Part shown: positions 52,141 through 59,114 of the stretch, in pieces | How the letters are laid out: each line of letters begins with the position of its first letter | Position numbering within the stretch: the first letter of the stretch is position 1 | Assembly (NCBI RefSeq): GCF_029910235.1 | Contig: NZ_CP112874.1 | Coordinates: forward strand, 3,472,001 to 3,536,000 | Reading direction: 5' to 3' | Length of the DNA: 64,000 nt | Source of the DNA: Pseudanabaena galeata CCNP1313 | GTDB lineage: Bacteria > Cyanobacteriota > Cyanobacteriia > Pseudanabaenales > Pseudanabaenaceae | Position numbers and translations under genes: made by a program | The notes under the pieces: generated by a model | Database searches by the model: none | The model's input: the letters and a program-made list of their open reading frames with translations, nothing else | What the model was told of the DNA's origin: nothing

Positions 52141-53064
52141 ATGACAAAGATTGTATTAACGGGTGCTACTGGATTTGTTGGAGTGAAATTAGTTGAGCGT
52201 TTACATGCTTTAGATAATCGCATTATCGTTTTAGCGCGTAATTCCCAAAAAGCCAATCAGCAATTTCCCCAAGAATCTTTTCCCAATGTTGAAGTAATTA
52301 GCTACACGCCTTTCAAATTAGGTGATTGGGCTAAGGTGATATCAGGTAGTGATGCGGTAATTAATCTGGCTGGCGAACCCCTCGCTGGTGTGCGTTGGAC
52401 TGATAAACGTAAGCAAGAAATCCGTAATAGTCGTATTTTAACCACAAAAGTGTTGGTTGAAGCGATCGCCCAAGCCGATGTGAAACCACAGGTATTAATT
52501 AGTGGCTCAGCGATCGGTTATTACGGTACAAGTCTAGATAAATCCTTTGACGAATATAGTAATGCAGGTGATGACTTCTTAGCTAATGTCTGCAAGGAGT
52601 GGGAAGCTGCTGCCGATGTTGTTACTGGTCTGGGCGTGCGCCTAGTCAAGCTAAGAACGGGAATTGTGTTAGGTATGGGTGGGGCGATCGGCAAAATGTT
52701 ACCGATTTTTCAAGTTGGTGGCGGCGGCAAAATTGGTACTGGCAAGCAATGGTTTTCTTGGATTCATCGTGATGATCTGGTAGAACTAATCATTTATGCT
52801 GTGAATAATGCTCAGATTACAGGGGTGCTTAATGCGACGGCTCCTAAAGCGGTCACCAATGAAGATTTTACGGTTGCCTTTGCTAAGGCAATTAAACGTC
52901 CTGCCTTTTTACCTGTACCTGCGGCGGCATTGATCTTGGTATTTGGCGAAGGGGCAACGGTATTGCTAGATGGTCAGAGAGTTGTGCCACACAAAGCTGA
53001 GATTAATAAATTTGCATTCCAATATCCAGATATTGATAAAGCACTCGCGCAAATCTTTGCTTAA
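52141..53064 (+). CDS. TIGR01777-family NAD(P)-binding epimerase-like protein
   Basis: A 307-residue protein of the extended SDR group. It has the nucleotide motif LTGATGFVGVKLVERL, AVINLAGEPLAGVRWTDKRK, LISGSAIGYYGTSLDKSFDE with the Y of the YxxxK-like site shifted, and RTGIVLGMGGAIGKMLPIFQ. This matches TIGR01777 (cyanobacterial 'SulA/YfcH-like' proteins linked to division or chloroplast development in plants). The substrate is unknown. The C-terminus (DUF1731-like) is intact. Confidence 0.88.
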   Translation: MTKIVLTGATGFVGVKLVERLHALDNRIIVLARNSQKANQQFPQESFPNVEVISYTPFKLGDWAKVISGSDAVINLAGEPLAGVRWTDKRKQEIRNSRILTTKVLVEAIAQADVKPQVLISGSAIGYYGTSLDKSFDEYSNAGDDFLANVCKEWEAAADVVTGLGVRLVKLRTGIVLGMGGAIGKMLPIFQVGGGGKIGTGKQWFSWIHRDDLVELIIYAVNNAQITGVLNATAPKAVTNEDFTVAFAKAIKRPAFLPVPAAALILVFGEGATVLLDGQRVVPHKAEINKFAFQYPDIDKALAQIFA

Positions 53065-53105
53065 TACCAAAACACAAAATGGCTACGCTATTTTGTGTTT
53101 TGGTA
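53065..53105 (+). terminator. Hairpin after the TIGR01777 gene
   Basis: TACCAAAACACAAAATGGC-TAC-GCTATTTTGTGTTTTGGTA (19-bp arms, one mismatch), starting right at the stop codon. A degenerate relative is at about 55506-55535. Confidence 0.7.
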
Positions 53106-53137
53106 GCTATATCCACCTGTATCAGCACAAATCAAAC

Positions 53138-53184
53138 CCCAAATAGTGTGAGGCGGCGCAAAGCGCCGCCTCACACTATTTGGG
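53138..53184. repeat. GCGC-core hairpin with 22-bp arms
   Basis: CCCAAATAGTGTGAGGCGGC...-AAA-inverse, perfect, followed by GGGTTTTA-type sequence seen after several such hairpins. It lies downstream of the 114-aa gene on the minus strand. Confidence 0.8.
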
Positions 53185-53235
53185 TTTTATGTCCTAAGCA
53201 AAACTTACATTGCTATATATAAGAGATTTCCTTTT

Positions 53236-53580
53236 TTATTCGTCGTCATCTGGTTCAGGTTGATTGTTGATCAGTAAGTCTAAAATGCGCCGATTTTCGG
53301 TTTGTAATCCTTTAAGAATGCGTTGATGTCGGTCTAGTTGTTTTTGTTGCTTAGCAATCATCTCTAAAACTGCATTGCGCTCTTCCCGATCCATTGCCAT
53401 CTGCTGCAACATAGCCTCGACCGCACGAGCATTTGAGTTAGCGATCGCCTTAGTTTCTCTGGTGTCGTTGGCATTCTGAGCCGCGATATCTCTAGTTTCA
53501 GCGATCGCAGTTGAGTTGCGATTAGTAATCTCTAAGGTCTGTGCAATCAGTTCTTGCATTTGTTCAAAAGTCATTGTCAT
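53236..53580 (-). CDS. Hypothetical coiled-coil protein
   Basis: A 114-residue protein, almost all helical, with heptad-like repeats (AIAETRDIAAQNANDTRETK, then AIANSNARAVEAMLQQMAMD) and an acidic end (QPEPDDDE). It has no membrane segment or known motif. Small proteins of this type are common in filamentous cyanobacteria; function unknown. A Shine-Dalgarno GGAGAAAG lies upstream. Confidence 0.7.
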   Translation of the reverse strand: MTMTFEQMQELIAQTLEITNRNSTAIAETRDIAAQNANDTRETKAIANSNARAVEAMLQQMAMDREERNAVLEMIAKQQKQLDRHQRILKGLQTENRRILDLLINNQPEPDDDE

Positions 53581-53689
53581 CAGGTCTTTCTCCTTAGTTG
53601 GATAGCCATGCTTTTAACTCATTGTACTTAGTCCATTTTGGCGAATCAGTATTAAATTCTCCTATAAGTACCCGTGCAAAATAAATTAC

Positions 53690-53738
53690 CAAAACCCGTA
53701 AAGTTGCGCCCCTGCGGGGCGCAACTTTACGGGTTTTG
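53690..53738. repeat. Perfect hairpin with 23-bp arms
   Basis: CAAAACCCGTAAAGTTGCGC...-TGC-inverse in the gap before tRNA-Tyr. No gene ends beside it. Confidence 0.8.
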
Positions 53739-53808
53739 CTTTGTAATTAATTATGCCTAGCTACTTATTCTCATGAAACTAAAAATCATGATTTTTAGAA
53801 TTTGCCTA

Positions 53809-53861
53809 AAAAAACGGCTATTTAATATTGGTCATTGACCAACATTAACTAGCCGTTTTTT
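53809..53861 (-). terminator. tRNA-Tyr terminator
   Basis: AAAAAACGGCTA pairs with TAGCCGTTTTTT; the inner TTGGTCA-T-TGACCAA adds a second stem. It lies 7 bp past the tRNA 3' end on the minus strand. Confidence 0.85.
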
Positions 53862-53868
53862 ATTTAGA

Positions 53869-53949
53869 TGGGCCGAGATGGATTTGAACCAACGTAGCTT
53901 ACGCAGCGGATTTACAGTCCGCCCCCATTAACCACTCGGGCATCGACCC
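53869..53949 (-). tRNA. tRNA-Tyr (GTA)
   Basis: On the minus strand GGGTCGA pairs with TCGGCCC in the acceptor stem. The anticodon arm reads GGACT-GTA-AATCC, so the anticodon is GTA. The D arm (GCCCGAGTGGTTAATGGGGG), a long variable arm and the T loop GGTTCAAATCC are present. CCA is not encoded. Class II length fits bacterial tRNA-Tyr. Confidence 0.93.
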
Positions 53950-54011
53950 TTTGCTTAGTTGTTTTCCAAGCGAATCTAATCATATACACTTATTGCACTA
54001 CTTGCAAGAGG

Positions 54012-54060
54012 AATTTCAAAAAAATCAGAGATGCTAAGCATCTCTGATTTTTTTGAAATT
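54012..54060 (-). terminator. Palindrome overlapping the last codons of the CPBP gene
   Basis: Perfect 23-bp arms 54012-54034 and 54038-54060 (AATTTCAAAAAAATCAGAGA...). The right arm encodes the gene's last seven or eight residues (NFKKIRDA) and the stop sits in the loop. Confidence 0.9.
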
Positions 54061-54903
54061 CTGAAAGCCGATCGCGATCGCGCTTAAAAAAACAATTCCC
54101 ATCACACCTGCGATCGGATTGCCATGAATACCAGTTACCCATTCAGGCACAGCGCCTGTTGGTTTTAGCCAATGGGTCGTATTGACGATGTAATAACACC
54201 AAACCAAGCCACCATGTAAGCCCACTGAGATCCCTAATCTGCCATCACATCTGCGTCGGGCAAGTACTAAAGCAACACTAAGCATCACCAAACCGAGAAA
54301 TTGGCTCCATGTTTCGAGAATTACATTTAGAGGCTTGATAAAGTGCAAAATCGCAAATACTAAACTGCAACCCAGTAAAGCCGTATTTTTGGAATAATCG
54401 CGCTCTAGCTCCGATAGCACCCAACCACGAAATAACATTTCCTCTGCAAATCCCACACCAACAGAAGTCAACAGCCCTGGCAATATTGCCCCTTGCCAAT
54501 CGACAAAATACACGCCGATCGCTGGTAGTAGGTTGTCTGGTAAGGGCTGCTGCCAAGTGACAGTTTGCACTGATAGCCAACCTAGACTCACCTGTAGTCC
54601 AAAGAAAATAATTAGGGTCACGCATCCTAGTCCCAAGCCAAACAAAAAATCGCTGCCATTTTGGCGAGTAAATGACAAACCGTAATAGCGATAGGGATGC
54701 GAATATTTAGCGATTTTGCGTCCCCAGAACCAAATTAATCCCAAAAATCCGCAATACAACAAAATTGTCAGTGCAACCCCAACCGCCTCACCCCAAATTA
54801 AATACATTGGTGCAGCGATCGGTAGCCATAGCACCAATAAAGTTAGTAAAAACAGAATGATGCGGGCTGGTGCTGGATAGGAATTTAAGCGATCGAGATT
54901 CAC
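54034..54903 (-). CDS. CPBP-family intramembrane metalloprotease
   Basis: A 289-residue protein with seven or eight membrane helices. The CPBP (Rce1-like) motifs are AEEMLFRGWVLSEL (EE-x3-R) and AILHFIKPLN (H), with GLHGGLVWCYYI as the last motif. The family includes prenyl-CaaX-like proteases and bacteriocin immunity proteins; the role here is unknown. The C-terminal codons form part of a palindrome. Confidence 0.88.
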   Translation of the reverse strand: MNLDRLNSYPAPARIILFLLTLLVLWLPIAAPMYLIWGEAVGVALTILLYCGFLGLIWFWGRKIAKYSHPYRYYGLSFTRQNGSDFLFGLGLGCVTLIIFFGLQVSLGWLSVQTVTWQQPLPDNLLPAIGVYFVDWQGAILPGLLTSVGVGFAEEMLFRGWVLSELERDYSKNTALLGCSLVFAILHFIKPLNVILETWSQFLGLVMLSVALVLARRRCDGRLGISVGLHGGLVWCYYIVNTTHWLKPTGAVPEWVTGIHGNPIAGVMGIVFLSAIAIGFQNFKKIRDA

Positions 54904-54911
54904 AATAAAAA

Positions 54912-54948
54912 AACAGGTAGGATTTTGTTAATAACAATCCTACCTGTT
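54912..54948 (-). terminator. Hairpin upstream of the CPBP gene
   Basis: AACAGGTAGGATT pairs with AATCCTACCTGTT, with an A-run at 54906-54913 on the plus strand. It ends clpS-side transcription. Confidence 0.7.
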
Positions 54949-54967
54949 AGCGTTTGGCAATGTGAGC

Positions 54968-55000
54968 GTAAAAAGGGAACGCTTAGCGCTCCCTTTTTAC
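54968..55000 (-). terminator. Hairpin directly after clpS
   Basis: GTAAAAAGGGAACGC-TTA-GCGCTCCCTTTTTAC, one mismatch, touching the clpS stop codon. Confidence 0.75.
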
Positions 55001-55282
55001 TTATGACTCTGGCTCCATCGTGCTGGTTAAGCCCTTACTTTGCAGCCCTTCACAATAAAATTCAGCATGTTCTTGTACACAGGTAATTACTAAGGCGCAG
55101 CCACTCGCATGAGCTGCCATCATAATATCGACAGCTTGCGGCTGCGTAAGCCCATTTACGACTTGCATTAAGGTTTCGACGACATATTCCATTGAGTTGT
55201 AATCGTCATTATGTAACAAAACCCGATATCTAGGTGCAATTTTGCGTATGGTTTCGGGACGTTGAATAGTTTCGGTAGACAT
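55001..55282 (-). CDS. clpS: ClpS adaptor protein
   Basis: 93 residues with the ClpS core YRVLLHNDDYNSMEYVVETL and MMAAHASGCALVITCVQEHA, EFYCEGLQSKGL. The D-D pair and the hydrophobic pocket bind N-degrons and hand them to ClpC/ClpP. Cyanobacteria have ClpS1 and ClpS2; I cannot tell which this is. Confidence 0.93.
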   Translation of the reverse strand: MSTETIQRPETIRKIAPRYRVLLHNDDYNSMEYVVETLMQVVNGLTQPQAVDIMMAAHASGCALVITCVQEHAEFYCEGLQSKGLTSTMEPES

Positions 55283-55364
55283 ATTATTAGGTAGCCTCCA
55301 ACAAAGGTTTGCAATCAGAGAAATATACGTTGTTAGATATAGCCTATTGAGGCTTTGAGTAGTA

Positions 55365-55415
55365 CAGAGAAATTTGGGAAAGCGGCTCTCCGCGCCGCTT
55401 TCCCAAATTTCTCTG
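55365..55415. repeat. Hairpin with 22-bp arms upstream of clpS
   Basis: CAGAGAAATTTGGGAAAGCG...-TCTCCGC-inverse, followed by GGGTTTTAGTT. The 455-bp gap 55283-55737 holds this, a second hairpin and nothing else I can name. Confidence 0.8.
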
Positions 55416-55682
55416 GGTTTTAGTTAAGCGCAAAGCGCTGTAATTGCGATATTAGTTTGGAGTATTAAGTAAGATGAAAGTGTTTGCAGATCTGCTTTGG
55501 AGATAATACCAAAGCACAAAATGCGTAGCTATTTTGTGTCTTTAAAACCCTTACTGGGTTTGGGGTTTAACTCACAGAGGTGTCGTCACACTTGTGTGAA
55601 TTGGTAGTAAGACAGTAATAATACTTAATGCTCACTTACATTATAAGTACGAACCCAAAAAATGTGAAGTGGACGGATTTTG

Positions 55683-55729
55683 CCCAAAAGAAAGAGGGGG
55701 ACGCAATGCGCCCCCCTCTTTCTTTTGGG
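55683..55729 (-). terminator. desB terminator hairpin
   Basis: CCCAAAAGAAAGAGGGGG...-AAT-inverse, 22-bp arms with one mismatch, 8 bp from the desB stop. Confidence 0.75.
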
Positions 55730-55737
55730 ATTGGTTT

Positions 55738-56820
55738 TTAATCTGTAATGCGATCGCTGTAATATACGCCACTGCCTGAGTCAGGGACAAATATACAAGC
55801 CTTTTGAGAAGTAAAGAAGGATTTCCAGATTGGCACGTTGGAAACTCGGTAATAGGAGCCTAAAACTGGTTTGATCGCTTCAGTAGCAGTCTTAAGGTGA
55901 TAGTGAGGAATGCCAATAAAGATGTGATGGGCAACATGAGTGCCGATATTGTGGTGGATATCGTTGAAGATTCCATAATCACGATCAATGGTAGAGAGTG
56001 CTCCCTTCAAAAAGTACCAATCTTTACCGCGATACCAAGGAATATCAGCTTCGGTATGGTGTAAGTAGGTAACAAGATCAAGCCACACTACAAAGATCAG
56101 ATAGGGAACGATGTAAAACTTAAACAGAAATAGGAAACCATAGGTAAAACCCAACCATCCTAAAAACCCAACCATCGCTGTAAAGAGGATACTGCTGGTG
56201 AGAATGTCGTTAGTCTCAGATTCACGGAAAAGATCATTGTTGGGAACGAAATGCGAGGCTGTGGGACGCGCAGGAGATCGCTTAAATAAGTACAGAGGAT
56301 AGGCAAATAACAAAGCATCAAAGCGGATAAATTTCCCAATCCAGTCCATCGCCTTGTATTGACTTTCAGTAACTGGATACCAACTTTCATCGGTGTCAAT
56401 ATTAGCTGTATTTTGGTGATGGGTACGGTGGCTGATGCGCCAGCCATGATATGGCACGAGGATCGGAATATGGGTTAGGTGACCAACTAAGTTGTTTAGC
56501 CATTTAATGCGTGAGAAAGAACCATGTCCGCAGTCATGACCGACGACGAAGAAAGCCCAAAACATTGTCCCCGTTGCAAACCAAAAAATTGGATAAAACC
56601 ACCATGCATCTAAGTAAGCAGCAGTGGCGTACAAACCTACGATAATCGCCGCATCGGCAAAAAAATAAGCGAGCGATCGCCATACGTTAGGAGCAAAACA
56701 TTCAGCAGGAATCGCAGATTTTACATCTTGGAAGGTAAACGGAAGCTCAGTTTGAGATATCGAAGATGTATCGGTTAGCGGATTGTCAAGATTGATCCGA
56801 TGAATAGTCGAAGACGACAC
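55738..56820 (-). CDS. desB: Fatty acid omega-3 (delta-15) desaturase
   Basis: A 360-residue membrane desaturase. The three His boxes are HDCGHGS (95-99), HRTHH in YHGWRISHRTHHQNTANIDT (131-135) and HVAHHIFIGIPHYHL near 295. The PYHGWRISHRTHHxNTxNIDxDESW block is typical of DesB/omega-3 types over DesA. It inserts the omega-3 double bond in glycerolipid acyl chains and is usually cold-induced. Four to six membrane segments are visible. Confidence 0.88.
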   Translation of the reverse strand: MSSSTIHRINLDNPLTDTSSISQTELPFTFQDVKSAIPAECFAPNVWRSLAYFFADAAIIVGLYATAAYLDAWWFYPIFWFATGTMFWAFFVVGHDCGHGSFSRIKWLNNLVGHLTHIPILVPYHGWRISHRTHHQNTANIDTDESWYPVTESQYKAMDWIGKFIRFDALLFAYPLYLFKRSPARPTASHFVPNNDLFRESETNDILTSSILFTAMVGFLGWLGFTYGFLFLFKFYIVPYLIFVVWLDLVTYLHHTEADIPWYRGKDWYFLKGALSTIDRDYGIFNDIHHNIGTHVAHHIFIGIPHYHLKTATEAIKPVLGSYYRVSNVPIWKSFFTSQKACIFVPDSGSGVYYSDRITD

Positions 56821-56851
56821 GTATATTTCCCTGTTGTTAAGAAAAATTAAG

Positions 56852-58291
56852 TTAGCTTCTAGATTTTAGCAGTAACTTGGATTCTTCCTCAAAACCAAAG
56901 TTATCAAGTAAAAAAGCCCAGCGATTGCCTTTTACGCAGCTATAAGCTTGCATTTGAGCAATTTTGCTTTGATCCCCCATTTGTTGTTTTAGTTTTTGTT
57001 GCTGGTTATGTAAGCTATGAATTTCATAAATAAAAGGTGTTTTCCATGTGAGATGCCCTGCCCGATGCAACAGCCCCAGAGCGATCGCAGCATCGGGATG
57101 TAATTTGGCAACTTCCGCGAAATTCCCTTGTTTCGGGAGCTTGGGCAAAAGGGCGAGAGCTTGTTGTTGGATTTTTTGCTGCTGTTGTAAGAAAAAATTT
57201 ACCCTTTGGCGATCGCTATCATCGAGTAATCCTGTTGGTTCACTAACTAACATCAATGCCTCCGCAGGTTTGCCATCGCGTCCTGCCCGTCCAATTTCTT
57301 GGATATATTCTGAAAGTGTTAAAGGCGGATGAAAATGTAAGACCCAACGGGTGTCTGGTTTGTTAATGCCTAGCCCAAATGCTGAAGTGCAGATTACAAA
57401 GGGATATTGATTAGTCAGCCATTGCTGCTCGATATGCCGACGCTCTTGGGGTGGCAAGCCTGCATGATAGGCGGCAGTTTTAAACGAGTTTTCTTGTAAC
57501 CAAGTGGCTAACATTTCTGCATCACGACGACTACGCACATAGATCAATCCCGATTGCCCTTTGCGATCGCGGATAAATTTGAGGGCGCGGGATTTGCGTC
57601 CTGCGGGTGTCCATGCGATCGCCACTTGGAGACTGAGTTGGGGACGATAGGGACTGGTACGCACAATCTGGGGATTCTCTAGATTTAAACAAGCTTGCAA
57701 CTCCGCAGTCGTGTCGCGATCGGCGGTGGCTGTAAATGCTGCTAGAGATATGGGTGGGTGATGATCGGGCTTTTGAGCGATCAGAGCCGATCGCACGGCT
57801 CCTAAACGACGATAGCTCGGTCGAAATGAGTCTCCCCACTGCACCAGACAATGGGCTTCATCAAGCATTAGTCCTGAAATTTTTAATTGGCGATCGCTGA
57901 GTTTTTCCCAGACAGGCTCACTCAAGAGGGTTTCTGGTGAAACATAAAGCAAGCTCGTGTTTGGAAGATTTCGCAAAACCTCACGCCGCTCTATTTGTGA
58001 TAAATTGCTATGCAAACAAGCGGCTGGGAGATTTCTCGATTTACAGTCTCGAACTTGGTCTTCCATCAGGGCAAGTAATGGAGAAATCACCAAGGTTAAT
58101 CCTTCGTTGATTACTGCGGGCAATTGAAAACAAATAGATTTGCCGCCTCCTGTCGCCATAATTGCCAAACAATCTTGTTTCCTTAGCAAACTGGTTACTA
58201 CTGTGCGCTGAGATGGGCGCAGATCGTCATATCCCCATATTTTCTGAAATGTTTGTCGAACTTCCGTCCATTCTCTAAATATTTCTGTCAT
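56852..58291 (-). CDS. RecQ-family ATP-dependent DNA helicase
   Basis: A 479-residue helicase. Motif I is IMATGGGKSICFQLPA, the DExH box is LMLDEAHCLVQWGDSFRPSY, motif III is AFTATADRDT, and the C-terminal motifs are ICTSAFGLGINKPD and EYIQEIGRAGRDG. It is shorter than E. coli RecQ: the zinc-binding domain is not obvious and no HRDC domain is present. It unwinds DNA 3' to 5' in repair. Confidence 0.9.
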   Translation of the reverse strand: MTEIFREWTEVRQTFQKIWGYDDLRPSQRTVVTSLLRKQDCLAIMATGGGKSICFQLPAVINEGLTLVISPLLALMEDQVRDCKSRNLPAACLHSNLSQIERREVLRNLPNTSLLYVSPETLLSEPVWEKLSDRQLKISGLMLDEAHCLVQWGDSFRPSYRRLGAVRSALIAQKPDHHPPISLAAFTATADRDTTAELQACLNLENPQIVRTSPYRPQLSLQVAIAWTPAGRKSRALKFIRDRKGQSGLIYVRSRRDAEMLATWLQENSFKTAAYHAGLPPQERRHIEQQWLTNQYPFVICTSAFGLGINKPDTRWVLHFHPPLTLSEYIQEIGRAGRDGKPAEALMLVSEPTGLLDDSDRQRVNFFLQQQQKIQQQALALLPKLPKQGNFAEVAKLHPDAAIALGLLHRAGHLTWKTPFIYEIHSLHNQQQKLKQQMGDQSKIAQMQAYSCVKGNRWAFLLDNFGFEEESKLLLKSRS

Positions 58292-58380
58292 TGTTATTAA
58301 TGAGCCATTAATATAGCGTTTATCATGACTGACGATCTACAAAGGTTTGTTTCCCCGTAGCAATTCTCATTATGAAGCCA

Positions 58381-58422
58381 ATTTTAGTGTTTCCAGCGCT
58401 TTTGGCACTGGAAACACTAAAA
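58381..58422. repeat. Hairpin ATTTTAGTGTTTCCAG
   Basis: ATTTTAGTGTTTCCAG pairs with CTGGAAACACTAAAAT around GCGCTTTTGGCA. It sits at the start of the 823-bp gap between recQ and the GGDEF-EAL gene. Confidence 0.75.
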
Positions 58423-58423
58423 T

Positions 58424-58475
58424 TACGTGAGTTCGATATAGCCATTTGCGGCGTGCTTCGCACGACGCAAATGGC
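58424..58475. repeat. Composite palindrome family A, partial copy A3 (inverted)
   Basis: ACGTGAGTTCGATATA followed by the hairpin GCCATTTGCGGCGTGC-TTC-..., in reverse orientation to A1. Only one end and hairpin 2 are present. Confidence 0.75.
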
Positions 58476-58565
58476 TAAAAATGGTAGTCCCTTCCCACCC
58501 AAGAATTAGTGTTGCGGCAAGAAGCTTCGCCCCTGCTTACCTAATTTAAAATGATTTATGATTAC

Positions 58566-58659
58566 TATATAGCGCTCTTAAATGAGTTGTAAGATTTTGA
58601 GTGTTTTGAGAGTGCGCCCCTTCGGGGCGCACTCTCAAAACCTATTTAGGATTGCTATA
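58566..58659. repeat. Composite palindrome family B, copy B2
   Basis: Imperfect outer arms (TATATAGCGCTCTTAAATGA / CTATTTAGGATTGCTATA) around GAGAGTGCGCCCC-TTC-inverse, the same inner hairpin as B1. The rest of the gap to 59114 is AT-rich with no gene that I can support. Confidence 0.8.
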
Positions 58660-59114
58660 GTACCTACTGCACTTTGCGCTCAAGCCCAAATCAAGAGATT
58701 GTTTGAAATTGTTGCTTTGCGCTCAAACCCAAATAATCTCTTGGGGTTCGGGAACCTACTAATTTGCCTAAAATCTCTAAACAATTACTTAAAAAGCAGT
58801 TAAAAAGCAATTAAAAAGCCATAAACTTACTAGTATTTACTTCACAAACGTTAAATCTGGTTGTATAACCGTAAGTTAGATGACTGTTTTCGACTAACAA
58901 ATTTATATAATTAGAGTTAATATCCTTAAATACTAGTAATCCGCAAAAGTAAAGAAATTCTGATATTAGAAATACATGCGCTTAGAGCATATTTCACTTT
59001 AGCAAGAAACGAATTTTTGTTAAAACTATCGGTTAATGATACTTTTAACACATATGTAATGGTTTATATAACTGCCAATCCTTCTAAAGCTCGTTGTAAA
59101 AGGAAATTATTCAG

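Noticed and set aside
53869-53949. Integration site at tRNA-Tyr
   Set aside because: No integrase nearby and no duplicated tRNA 3' end in the flanks.
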